Assembly (NCBI GenBank): GCA_030248065.1 | Contig: JASAMV010006823.1 | Location: 1 to 64,000, forward strand | Reading direction: 5' to 3' | DNA length: 64,000 nucleotides | DNA from: Rhynchonema sp. JSB1_4 | Lineage: Eukaryota; Nematoda; Chromadorea; Monhysterida; Xyalidae | Shown here: positions 35,641 to 48,000 of the stretch, one piece after another | How the letters are laid out: the number at the start of each line of letters is the position of its first letter | How positions within the stretch are numbered: the first letter of the stretch is position 1 | The notes under the pieces: generated by a model | What the model saw: the letters and a program-made list of their open reading frames with translations, nothing else | Told to the model about the DNA's origin: nothing | The model's database searches: none | Position numbers and translations under genes: made by a program

Positions 35641-38600
35641 ATGGAGCCGTCGACCTCAACCAGCCCGATTCCAAATCCGTGCATCGCCGGCTACAGTCTG
35701 GGTGAACGTATCGGTCAAGGCAGCTATGCCGTCGTCTACAAGGCGCTCAGTCTCGCTCCTGGACCGCAGGTGGATGACGTTTCGATTGAATTCTTCGCAT
35801 TGTGAAAAAATGACAAAATAATAATTTAGGGCGTGCGCCAAACGCTGGCGATCAAATGCATCGATCCGAAACGTCTGCGTTCGTCCGTGGCACGTGACAA
35901 TCTGGTGCGTGAGATCAAAATCCTCAAGGATCTCAAACACGCCCATATTGTGCAGCTGTGCGACTTTCGATGGGACAATCAATACATCTACCTGATCATG
36001 GAGTACTGCGGAGGCGGCGACCTGTCGCGATTCATTCGTGCGCACAAACAACTGCCGGAAAGGGTGGCCAGAAAGTTCCTCCGCCAACTCGCATCTGCCA
36101 TGCAGTACCTTCGATCGAAGAACATTGCGCACATGGACTTGAAACCACAGAATCTACTGCTCACCAACACACATCGACCGGTGCTCAAGGTTGGTGAGGC
36201 TTTCAGAAAACACAGGTTCGATGATGTTCCAATGTCTTGACACAAAAAAATCAAATGAGACAATTGTAGTTTTGAGATATCTTTTGATCTCAGGTGGCCG
36301 ACTTCGGTTTCTCCCAGCATTTGTTCACTTCCGACGATTCGGCCGAAATCGGTTTTCGCGGTTCGCCCCTTTACATGGCGCCAGAGATATTCGCACGCAA
36401 GCCGTACGATGCCACCGTGGACTTGTGGTCGATCGGTGTGATTCTGTCAGTTTTGCTTGAGCAAATTTCATCAATTTCGTTTCAAGCGTTCAAAAGTGCA
36501 GTACGTGACTTTCAGTTACGAGTGTCTTTTCGGCCAAGCGCCATTCGCATGTGGCAGTTATGCCGACCTGGTCACACAGATTTGCTCAAAGCGCCCGATT
36601 GTCATACCCGATCGATCACCGCCCCTGTCGGAAATGTGCATTGATTTACTGAATGGTGGGTATTGATTTTACATGTTGCATATAACACCGGATGGCCTGT
36701 ACAATGGGCATGATAACAGAGAAATTCGAGAGCTGAAGAACAGGGTTGGGCAAAAAAAAACGACGGCGTTTTTTCTTAAAAAAAAAACGACGTTTTTTTT
36801 TAAAAAAAACGCCTGGGTCGTTTTTCGTTTTTTTAAATCCTGAATTTCCTTGATTTTCCCTGATTTTTCAGGGAAAGTACCCTGATTATCAAGGAAAATC
36901 AATTTTTTGTCCCATTTTTTTCAAAAAATTTTCGACCAAATTTTACTTTGTCGAGATACGTCGATATACGGAGTTTGACTTTCAGTGATGACCCCGGCCA
37001 AAGTTGGTCCCATGATGCGGGTCTGATATGGGATCTTAGCAACTCGCTAGAAAAGGGTTGAAACCCGTTTATTTTGCCTCAGAACACATAGAATTACTTC
37101 ATTTAACCACGTTTTCTTCCCAACATGAGCGTTTTCCAATTTTTTTGGGGGCATATTTTGGTCATCTGGGCGTTTTAAAAAAAAACGTTTTTTTTTTAAA
37201 AAAAACGTTTTTTTTTTTAAAAAACGATTTTTTGAAAAAAAACGTTTTTTGCCCAACCCTGCTGAAGAACATGAGAGGAACCGGCTGCCAAGCAGAGGTC
37301 AATTATTCAGAGGTTAAACGGAACAAACCTGTTTTTTCTAACGATAACAAACTAAACCTACCATTTCAGGTCTACTCCAACGCGACAGCACCGATCGTCT
37401 CTCATTCCCGGCCTTCTTCTCCCATCCGTTCATCGACCTCGACTCGGCCCCGTCCGACCAAAGTCTACGTCGTGCACACGAGTTCACACAACGAGCCCAA
37501 TCGGTCATGCAGAAGGACGGCGACAGTGTGCGCGCTGTGAAGCTGTACAGCGAAGCACTCGACCACTACCTGTCGGCCTTGCAGTACATTGACGATCAGG
37601 CGGAGAGGGACAGGGTCAGGAGGAAATTCGGTTGGTTTCTTGAATGGCATTTAGGGTTTTCCATTGTCCGGAAAGGAAATGCGGTCAGGTATTGGTCGTA
37701 CAATGACTTTATATTTTTCGCAAATTTGCCAGATGCGTTCGCACTGACGAGCCCTGGCGCCTCGGTCTGTCTGCGAAAGCAGGGCGAAACAGACCAACAT
37801 TACTGCACTCAGTACATTGTGACTTCACTATGTGCACTGCTTGTAGTGGCTCTCTGCCCTCGCTATGCACAGATGTGACGAAACTGTTTGTGAGTTCGCA
37901 CGCAGTGATGGTACAGGCCAGCAATAAGATCTGCTGGTGGGGCTTTTTGGAGGCAAATTTGCCAGAGGCGTTCGCACTGATAAGCCCTGGCGCCTCGGTC
38001 TGTCTGCGAAAGCAGGGCGAAACAGACCAACATTACTGCACTCAGTACATTGTGACTTCACTATGTGCACTGCTTGTAGTGGCTCTCTGCCCTCGCTATG
38101 CACAGATGTGACGAAACTCTGTTTGTGAGTTCGCACGCAGTGATGTTACAGGCCAGCAATAAGATCTGCCGGTGGGGCTTTTTGGAGGCAAATTTGCCAG
38201 AGGCGTTCGCACTGATGAGCCCTGGCGCCTCGGTCTGTCTGCGAAAGCAGGGCGAAAGAGACCAACATTGCTGCACTCAGTGGCGCACACAGGTTTTGGA
38301 GTCAGTACGGGCACTTTTGGAAAAAATGCATTTTTACCTAGTGCTTGTTGCAAACCAGTGTAGTGGCAGGCCCATGTGTGGGAGGCAAGTATGATGCGGG
38401 GTTGGGACCGGGGGCGTGAGAAGTATGACTTTGGTCACTCAAAATGGCAAAAACACCGTTTTTGTGATACATTTTTTTTGCGAAACATGAGGTAAAAATA
38501 GTACTTTTTCCAAATTTTCGCCCAAAATCGCCTGAAGATAGGTATTATTATGGGTGGGTTTGAGCGCGCGATTTTTTGGGAAAATAAGGTCGAAGAACAC

Positions 38601-40754
38601 CGGTTTTTTGCCTTAAAAAGGTATAAAATTGCTTGTGAGAGGTATGATCAGGGTAGTACTTGGGGGGTGGGGGGGGGCAGTCCCCCCAAATTCATCTATC
38701 TATCGTCAACACTTTTTGATTTCATCTATCAATCGTCAACACTTTGGGCTAATCTATCTATCGTCAACAAATTCTGGGAACAATCTATCTATCGTCAATA
38801 ACAATCGACCCCAAAAATGAAATTGTGACTCAAAATCGGTATTTTTCACCCCAAATAGGCAAAAAATCGCGCTTAGTGCATCTAAGTACATTTTCATTAA
38901 TATTTACACATTATTACCTACTTAGTACACTATACTATACCTTGATTTTTGGCGACCCCCCACCATCTATCTATCCTCAACAAGTTTGGGTCGACCCCCC
39001 CCCCCACAAGATATCGGACTTGGGTCATCTGTCTATCGTCAACACATTTCGGGTCCCAATCTATCTATCGTCAACACCCTGGCCAAGTACTACACTGGGT
39101 ATGATTTGGAGTTGTGAGAGGCAAGTATTCAACTGAATTGGTCAGATCGTGATGCACATGAAGTAGCGCGAGAGAATTCAACCGGTTCTTTTGAGTGGTA
39201 CATATATTGCATTACCCTGCTGCCTTTGTTCATTGTTGTTGGCTGTCACACAGTGGTGTTGGTGTGTTACATTGCGGGTGCGCTGTGCAGCGTGGTTCCC
39301 TGTATTGGCGGTGCGCTCTCTGGTTTGCTTTCTTTGGCCCCGTTACGTGCCATTTGTTACACAATACACAGTCAGTTGTCATAGTATTGTTGTCTTGTAA
39401 ATCTAAAGTACGCCTTTGCCCATGGGCATTTTGGGGGAATTAAACTGTGCCCATGGGCACTTTTGGCAAAATTGTGCCCATGGGCACTTTTGAGACCCTG
39501 GGCATTGCCCAATTTGCCCATTCCCAGGTGCGCCACTGGCTGCACTCAGTACATTTATAAGAATTGGTCAAATTTTTTTCCTGAATTGTAAAGAGGGAGA
39601 GTGACGGGGCAATGATGTTGCGTTGCGCGATCGCACACAAAGCATGCAGTCACCAAAATCCAAAATGTTTCAGACCCGCAGCAACGTGAGTGCTCTGCCA
39701 GATTATTTTCAGCTGAAAATATTTTGTGAGAATCACAAATAGCACAGTGGTTAAGAGTGATTGAACGTGAAAATCAGGATTGATTAGATGAATTCTTGTA
39801 TGGTCATTGTGCGACCAATATATAGCTAACAATATATGAAGGGTTTGAAACATTTCATGCTGTGGTGGCGTCGAGTGCAGCTTCGTGAACGCATTACAAA
39901 ATATACAAAAATACTAGCAAAATAAAATATGAACTGCTGTTTCAACTTCAAGCATGGTCAAACACAATCATACTTAAAACATACATACATTTATTTGCAG
40001 CTGAAGTGCTTGAACGCGCCGAACACATCAAGAAATCGCTCAGGCCGACCGCCCAGCCGGAGGTGGAACATCGACCACAGTCACATTCCGAACTGGATTT
40101 GTTGCAGCAATTGTGGTCCGATAAGCCACAGGTGCGTGGTGCGAATGGCCAGAATCAGTCTGCGATAGTTGCAGATTGTAATCGAATTTCTGCCATTTGT
40201 TCTCCGTTCATGCTGCACACAAAAAAATTCCGCGCCACGCACAGGTCAACGCCGCGTTGACGATCATCTCGCGTGCGGAGGAGTTTGAATCGCGCGAACA
40301 ATGGCGTGAAGCATTGGACAAATACCAGCTCGCAATCGACAGTATGTTGCAATTGGTCCGTGAAGAGTCCGGGTCACCGCCGACGGACGGCCAACGGAGA
40401 TGCGACCTCCTCAAGCGACGCATCAATAAATGGCTGTGTCGGGCCGAACAGTTGCGCCACTACATCGATGTGATTGAGTTGAGGATATCGGAGGTCAGGG
40501 AGTGGAAACCTTGGAGCGGCTGCCCGCTTGACGTGTTGTCTGTGTTTGAGTCTTCAGGCTTCCTGAACGTATAGCACAGTGTGCTTGATCAGCATCCCTC
40601 GCTTATCGTCCACTGATTTTGCTCTATTTTGCTGCACAAACCCAAATCTACAATCTCGTCCATCTTGCAGATGCAAAATCGCCAAGCGGACGTAGTTGAA
40701 TGCGAAGAGGACACCGTACAGATGGCCAGAGATCAACAATGTGCACTCATGTGA
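35641..40754 (+). CDS. ULK3: ULK3-like Ser/Thr kinase with two MIT domains and CAAX end (501 aa)
   Basis: Exons 35641-35769, 35830-36189, 36294-36445, 36516-36655, 37370-37630, 40001-40131, 40245-40493, 40671-40754; all phases agree. Kinase: Gly loop GQGSYA (residues 25-30), catalytic Lys52, HMDLKPQN (144-151), DFG (166-168), MAPEI, and the LYECLFGQAPF segment. It should be active. MIT 1 (about 285-360) contains AVKLYSEALDHYLSALQY; MIT 2 (about 392-475) contains WREALDKYQLAIDSML. MIT domains bind ESCRT-III tails; ULK3 acts in the abscission checkpoint and in Hedgehog/autophagy signalling. The last exon ends DQQCALM, a CAAX-type prenylation motif. Two introns are enlarged by transposons and a satellite. 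Confidence 0.93.
36741..37261. mobile_element. hAT-type MITE (521 bp) in ULK3 intron 4
   Basis: Ends CAGGGTTGGGC and GCCCAACCCTG. The target duplication CTGAAGAA is at 36733-36740 and 37262-37269. The arms contain ACGTTTTTTT / AAAAAAACGT runs. Confidence 0.88.
37725..38277. repeat. Tandem 235 bp satellite in ULK3 intron 5
   Basis: The landmark GCGTTCGCACTGA recurs at about 37736, 37971 and 38206, a period of 235 bp. Each unit contains CTCGGTCTGTCTGCGAAAGC, ACTGCACTCAGTACATTG and GGTGGGGCTTTTTGGAGG. The third unit is cut by the insertion at 38278 and resumes at 39539 with GCTGCACTCAGTACATTT. Confidence 0.88.
38278..39538. mobile_element. hAT-type element (1261 bp, no transposase seen) inserted in the satellite
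   Basis: Ends CAGTGGCGCACACAGG and CCCAGGTGCGCCACTG. The 8 bp target duplication GCTGCACT is at 38270-38277 and 39539-39546. It contains its own guest element at 38649-39097. No transposase frame is visible. Confidence 0.9.
38649..39097. mobile_element. hAT-type MITE (449 bp) nested in the element above
   Basis: Ends CAGGGTAGTACTTG and CAAGTACTACACTG. The duplication GGTATGAT is at 38641-38648 and 39098-39105. The interior holds repeated CATCTATCTATCGTCAACA units. A second, diverged copy in reverse orientation is at 62769-63431. Confidence 0.9.
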
Positions 40755-43700
40755 CGAAAAACGATGTTATTATTGTCTCTGTAGTTGTATATTCTCTCAG
40801 GTCAAAAGATAATAATGCGGACGTTACTGTGATCGACGCAAATTACTGCAATTACATATATTTGTATCTAGGCATTGTATTGTCAAGCCGTCTGAACTTG
40901 TAGTCACTGGTGCCGAAAGCGTTTGTGAGTCATGGTTGAAAGATTTGTGGGTTCGATCTTAGTCCTACATAATTTAGACATACATAGTCCATGGGCCGAA
41001 CTCAAATTCATCGGTCCTCTTGATCGATCAGTTTTGCAGCGCGCACAACAAAAACGTGTAATCAAAGCCGGGTGCAGCCCAACAAATGTCACCGATGGTG
41101 CATACACTGCAACTTTAGCTCGATTCTATAGTTCATTTCTCATTCTGCAAGAGAAACAAACTTATTTTCGTCCGCAGTTACTATCTTGGTTCAAGAAAGT
41201 TACTGTATTTTACCCGCAACGTAACCAATACACACACACACAAGGTGACCCAAAAAGTACGGAATCCCCTTTGTAAGGCTAGAAGTTGGTGTTGTGCTGA
41301 ACTTTTCGCGTTTGTCTGAGTGCGGCCTAATAGTGTCCCCATTTGCAATAACGGTTGAGATCTATGTATAGCCCCCAAATGGGTTTCCGTATACCTGTTG
41401 GGGGCCAGTACATACACCGTAATCCCGGATGCCAACTATGTATGTAACTTTTAATGGTATGCTGGTATACATGCCTACTGTAGAAATTGTATTCTCAGGA
41501 GTGATAATTTTCTGCAGAAACTGATTGTTTTCCCAAGCGTGTCGATTCTGAAAGCATCAACTGTAGTACATATCTGGTGAATGACTCACCGAAATTGATC
41601 TATGTATAAACAGCAACATGAGCTGAAGATGTGGGCTGTTGTGATTGTTTCGGTCAGCAGTAAATTATGACCTGCCGATCATAGACCCTCCAAAGTTTAT
41701 TCATAAAGTTGGTGGTGTTGCTTGCTCCATGAATACGTTTTCAGCACTTTCGCGCCGCATGCAGTTATGTGTGTATTTGTCTGCGTCAGCTTTGTGAAAA
41801 CAACAGGAATCAAAGCGTGCACAGCGTTTGGTACCCGTCAATCGAATACATTGTACCCACCATCCAGGTGAACTCTACGAACCCAGACTGTGCATGTTAC
41901 TGCTCACGTGTGCTGGCCCGGATGGCTCTAGTGGTGACGTTGAGTACTACGGTTTTTACTTGTTTACGTGTTTCTGCTTGCTAGACAGTTAGACGCTGTT
42001 TACGTGCTTGATGTCCTGCACGTGAATTGCTATTAGTGTTTCCAATTCATTTACTGCTTCAACTGACAGAATATAGGTATACCTGTGTGCATTGCATTTA
42101 TTGGCCACACCCACGCGAAGTGAAAGCTTGTCGTCTCAGTGGATCTGACCAAGTCATTTGTAAGAAACGGACAGTCGACGCAGTTATAACACATGCCCTA
42201 GATTCCTTCAAATCATTCAGTAGGCCAGACTTTTCGCTATTCAATGTCTGTTTTTAACTCAAATATGTCAATTAGATGCTGTGTTGACTGACATAATGTA
42301 CGAATTAATGTATAAACTGGTCGCACGTATGGTACATACATATACTGTACATACCTATGTATAGTGTAGTTGGCCACATCAACTTGGAAGGTATTGCAAA
42401 GACTGTCACCTGCGACTACATCATGTGGCGGCAAGGCAAAAATAATTTTTTGCTCGGTTGTGGAATTCGTTGGTGGAACACCAAAAAGTTGACCAAGACG
42501 CACTCCCAAGCGATACCACTGCTGCCACTGCGCGATTGACTGCGATGGCCCGCTTGTGTATTGATATAGTAATCGCTGTTTCATAGTCGCCAGTTTACGA
42601 CGTTGGTCTTTCCCAAAACTGTTGTTTTTTCGTCAAAAACTGACTGGCCCAGTTGAACTGGTAGGCACCTGTGCGTGCAACTCGGTAAAAAATGTACTGA
42701 TTTATGATACCATACTTCAAGCTCACAGGAAGCCCGGAGAGTTCCTTTCAGTCATCAGAACTCTGCTTTTGGTCACTAATTTTCAGTGGACTGGAGACAG
42801 TGACAACCCCTTAGTACTGAGCGATTGTACCTACACACAAAGGGAGCGACACCATTTTAGTTCCCAGCTGCTTGGGCACTTTTTAGCAGAGGTCGCAACC
42901 CGGCCCGATCGCCCAGATCTCCGGTTCGGCCAAGGAAGTCAAAACCCGGCCCGGCCGAAATTTTTGGCCGATTTTTGCCATATTGCGCTTTTTCTGAACC
43001 TATCCTTTTGGTGGAAAAATGATGCTACCAATGAAAAAGTTGTCACATAGGCCAGTCCTGATCACTAACTTGCCGAATCCGTCAGAAATTTAAGTGGCCG
43101 GTGAGCCCGGCCCGACCCAAAATCGCGGCCCGCTTGCGATCTCTGCACCTAAAATTGTATTTCAATTTGCCAAAAACCATCAAAGTAGACGCAGCAATTG
43201 GGGACGAAAGGGGAATCCCTTTCTTGATGTTCGATACCTTCCTATATACAGTAGTTCTCTTTTGTTGGTTTTTAACAGGAGTCTTACACACCGTTGCTGT
43301 CGTGACATCACGGTAATATGTATACTACGGTACGTATACAAGCGCACATTGTGGATTATTATTCTTGTGACGTTTGCGGTTTAGTATCAATTACCACATT
43401 GTTATTGCTGGGCTTATAGGTTATGTTTGTGTGTGCAACCGGCTTCTGGAAGGAACTTTATTGTGCGCACGTGATGACGTATGTACAGTATATAGCATTG
43501 CAGTCACTGATAGACTTTTACGACAACTCCGTTATCGTTCATCATAATAGCCACCAACTTGTGACGTTACTGTATGAGGAGGAACTTGCATGGGCCGGTA
43601 TATGCACTTTGGTTGCATGCTGGTCGGGGGTGTGAGCAAGGGTGCAAAATGGGGTGCGTCATATCTTGCGATTTTGTTCTTCCAATAATTTCGACCAGCG

Positions 43701-44578
43701 TTCCCTTGCGAGGTGTGAGGAATCTTCAGACTGGTCGAAATTATAGAAACAAAATTCGCCAGATATGATCTGGCTTGCTCCTCAGTCCTCAAGTCGGTTA
43801 TTTCGCACAAGCGGATAGTGAGCATCTACGCATTGTGGTGGTCCATAGCCGTAGATACATAACGTGTCAGGCCACAAAAGCTATAAAATGCCAAGATCAG
43901 ATACAAGATTATCATCCAATTGGAGCCGGTGGCGCCTACTTCTTTGTTATTGACTGATTACATACTGTATGTCGGGTATAGCGTGGAAGTCTTGGGAACA
44001 AAATCCACCTGCCAATCCGTTATTAGTTGCTATAGTACGAGTTCATTGTCGACGTTGTTGTGTAGGCGGCAGTGGGCGACCGACAACTGAACAAGAGAGT
44101 TTGACTATACACCGAGCAAGGAAAAGAGGCGGGTCAAAAAAGCAGGCCTCTTATTTTGTTCCAGTGGCTCAATTAAAGCGATACAAGGCTTAGGCTAATT
44201 TGTTACTGGGCTCGTGTATTTTAGGTCTAAGGCGTACTGCAGTTCGGTGTTTGGGCTCAGGCTTTGCTTAATTGGGCGTCAGCCAGTTCTACAGACCAAT
44301 CCGAGAAATTTAAAGCCAGTTTCATCGTACAATCAATTCATACAGTCCTTGGCTGATTTCTTGGGTTGCTGCAGTTATAGTAATCCACCGATAGCTTTAA
44401 TTAAGTTTAGCAGTATATGGGTGCTCGTGACGCAATAATCAAGCCTATTGCTTTGCATGTGTAATCTGATAACAAAATCCAATAATGCTCATGTCAGTCT
44501 GTTTCGTCAGTCTGTCGTTCTCAGTAGTTAAGGATTTCACCACTACAGCACAGGAAAAAAATCAGACTGACATCGACT
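40755..44578. other. Long non-coding stretch with repeat debris
   Basis: No gene recognised in 3.8 kb. GC-rich remnants of the CAGAG...CTCTG family lie at about 42892-43147 (CCCGGCCCGG arms, ending GCGATCTCTG). GGTGACCCAAAAAGTACGG near 41244 resembles an end of a mariner-like repeat. Open frames of 60-140 codons lack domains and splice logic. Confidence 0.45.
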
Positions 44579-45005
44579 GACTGACATGAGCACGCTCCTA
44601 TCTTCAACACTGTGCTTTGTTTTTCAAAGAAATGGCTTCCAGCATGCGATCACGGCAAATCAGTTTGCACGCGTCAGCGTGTAAAAATGGAAAATACACA
44701 CCATAACGTTTCGTTATTTGTGTTTTGTACGTTTCACAAGCGCAAATCAATCGGGGAACCTTGTGGGTGACTCTGCAGTTTATGTCCATATCCTACTTAT
44801 TTTTAGGCTTTGCCTTAGGCACAGCGAAACGAATTTTTTTGCGCTTGTGAAACATACGAAACACAAATAACGAAACATTATGGTGTGTATTTTCCATTTT
44901 TACACGCTGCCGCGTGCAAACTGATTTGCCGTGATCGCATGCTGGAAGCCATTTTCTTTGAAAAACAAACACAGTGTTGAAGATAGGATCGTGCTCATGT
45001 CAGTC
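44579..45005. mobile_element. MITE with long inverted ends (427 bp)
   Basis: The left arm GACTGACATGAGCACGCTCC is mirrored by GATCGTGCTCATGTCAGTC, and similarity continues inward for over 150 bp (CTATCTTCAACACTGTG, GCATGCGATCACGGCAAATC, CCATAACGTTTCGTTATTTG). The centre near 44800 is unpaired. A related fragment (CTCATGTCAGTCTGTTTCG) lies just outside at 44488. Confidence 0.8.
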
Positions 45006-48000
45006 CATCAATTATTAGATAACAATTATTATTTATTCATCATTATTCTCTCCCGTCTCTCTCCCGATTTTTTGCCTCTGTGCTGCAGCGACCGCATTAA
45101 GTGAACATTTGTTGATAAACTCATTCAAACTGCTTCATTTCTCGTGAAAGTGGTATCATTCGAGAGCAAAAAATTATCTTTCTGTTTTCCAAAATCGGGA
45201 GCCCAATCCATCAACGATTTCGTTCTTAAATTAATAAAGTTCAAATTCAACTTGTGCCACGTGCGGATGCGTTTGGATCTGTACATATGCCACATGCCCA
45301 AGATAAATAGCCTGGATATCGTAGGTAGCATGGTGAACGTGAGGTACATATAATACGCGTACTTGAGATAAGCCAGATTCTGGTTGGCAACCAAAAGTCG
45401 TTTGGGACAATTATTGGGCTTCGAGGTGGTCAAATTCGAGCTAAATCTCAGAGAAACGGTGTTAGCAAGAAAACGTCAGTGTGTTCACAGCAACAAACGT
45501 CACCAAAAAGTTGAATCCGAGATAAATGTTTGTTTTATGACATTCACGGTGTGTAGTATGAAATGTACAATCATGAGCAGGGTTCAAACGAGATCGGGAC
45601 CAACTAAATTAATTTGCGGGATCGGGATTTTAAAGAAGTTCGGGTCTGGGAGCCAAAAGCTCGGGATCGGAACCAGACCAAATACTGTACATAATAATGT
45701 ACTTTTGTCATGTAAGAACGGAAGGCGGCTGTTTTTCAAATTTTACCACTCGAAATCCGTTGAGAGTCCTTTAACGATGAAACTGGTGTAAATAGAAATG
45801 ACAGTCTAAATAATCTACCTGATAAAAAAAATTAACACTTTTGAGTGCAAAACAACGATAAAATTAACGGCTGGTAGGCTTCTAGTCCCGAAAAGTTTCG
45901 GGATTTGCTTTGAAATTTTCGGGATCGGGATAAAACCCCTTCGGGATCCCGAAGTTTGGAATCGAGATCCCGTTTGAACCCTTATTATGCGCATCGATTG
46001 TGGAAGCTTCAGTTCAAAGGCTGTGAAAGGCGTGCATAAGGCGAATGTCATGTTTTGTGTGCCCGCACTGTTGGGTGCTTTTGTGCAAAGCATGCCCGTT
46101 GTCACATCTAATTTTCGTGAGATCACTCGATTGCTACAGTACAAGGCTTGAAATTTGCGATTTTGATTAGATATCAATTATTTGATTAACCGACCGGGGT
46201 CAACTGCGCCCGACTGCAGTTGACTGCGGTTGGGCGCGGTGACTGCGCTCCCGTGGTTCGTTCCTATGGTCGCAGATCGAGACCATTCGACAATGACGCA
46301 TCAATGAAGACAGACACCCAGTGCAGTCGTTGCGTTCATCGATCCCAGCTGTAACGTATGGAAGTTTATGGACCAGAACCGTGTGTAGCGTAGCCTGTTG
46401 TTTCCTAAATTACGCATACCAACACTGAACTTTGCTCATTTGTTTGAAGCGGCGGAGTATACCACTATTCGTCGACACTGTCTTTGTGAATGTGATGAGT
46501 AATTTCGCAAGAATGTTTGGTGAAAGGCTCAACGGACGCAATATGTTTTTCATTTTGGGCAGAAGTTTTCCTTTTTGACACCCAGAACTTTCTTTTTTGG
46601 TCCGTGGGTGTCTGTTATTCAAATAAACACATCGGCTTTCAGTCACACAAGGTAAATTCATATAATACACACATACATAATGTTGTATCATTTGCTTCTT
46701 TCAATTTTGTAACTTTGTAAAGTGCACATTTACTGCAAAACGAGAACAAGCATTAGTATGAGCAACATGTTGTTATATGTAGTAGTTCCGTCTGCTCTAT
46801 CTGTCGCCAGCCCCCTCAGTTTTTTTCGACCCAGCCGTCTCCTGTGTGTGAACTCACACCAAACAATACATTATGTAAGTTTGGTTGCGGGCCGGTCCGT
46901 TCCGGTACGTATGCCCTGTTTGATCTGCAGAAGTCAGTTTACTCCCAACAATGAAACGTCCCAACCAATCCAATTATATAAGTATATACGTAAAATTATA
47001 CATTTAGATAAATTGTGCACCGGGTATTTGAATAATGTATGTACATATTGTATCTGGCGGAGGTTTCACGTGGACCTCACAGGTCTAAGCAGTATCACTA
47101 GAGACATCGCTCCGGACCGAATTGTACTTTTCACCAACGTCGTGCCATGTTTACTCGCCCTACATCTGTGTTTGTGCGTGAATGTGAGTATATAGCTCAA
47201 TGAGCCACTTATCGCTAAACAGACTAGTAATTTTCATCCCACGTTTTCCCGCTGGCGTGACATTTCCCAAACTCGCACATGCGTACGTTTACGTAATCAG
47301 TCGCCAGTCGTGGTCTGGGGGATCGGTTGGACTTGATTGTTTTCCGGTCTCTCTGGGTTTGGCCGTTGGCCCCCCTAATGGGATAAGTGCGTGGAAAGCG
47401 AACTGTACCGCTTATTATGCGCTTTTTTCGATACCGTTGGTCAACCTTCATTTCGATGGCGAGGATAATGAGTAAATTAGCCACGGAAACGGTTTATGAT
47501 ATATCAAGATGGGTCGCTTCAAGTCAAAAGCCCTCCCCGGTTTTGCTCGGAGTTGAATGACCTTTTAGGTTCTAGTCATCCAGGACCCGACTGCATTTAT
47601 TTTGTGTTCAATAATTTTGCGCGTTGCTAGGCATGTATACATACATATCTACCGTTCTTTTAGTGTCAATGCATTACTAGTTCGTTGTTTATTTACTGTT
47701 CCAAGGTGATTCTCATCTACCAAGGAGCTACAAACTGGACTGTCATGAGTGAATATCATTGAAACGTAGGGAATCATTGTTTTCCAAGAAGCTCGCTTGT
47801 TTCAAAGTCTTCTTTCAATTAATAGCAACGAAAAATATTGCAAAACATGTTGAAATCACATTTCAAGGTCATCCGCTCGAGGAAATGTCTGCACCGACCA
47901 GGTAAACAAAACACTTTCCGAACACTTGTTATTATGGTGCTTTATCAGCCTGGATGATAACAGTTGAACACGCGAGGTTACCTGTTGTGAAACCATACGC

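Noticed and set aside
38690..39080. Regularly spaced CATCTATCTATCGTCAACA repeats that resemble a CRISPR array
   Set aside because: The units are a minisatellite inside a hAT-type MITE with clear inverted ends and target duplication; the genome is eukaryotic and there are no cas genes.
40911..40980. Possible tRNA-derived SINE head (GGTTCGATCTTAG)
   Set aside because: Only a B-box-like string is present; no A box or stem structure could be drawn.
42892..43147. CAGAGGTCGC...GCGATCTCTG element as a complete hAT insertion
   Set aside because: Ends are inverted and GC-rich like the 23144 family, but no target duplication is visible, so it is recorded only as repeat debris.
46722..47195. 157-codon plus-strand open frame
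   Set aside because: Composition looks like random AT-rich translation; no signal peptide, domain or intron context.
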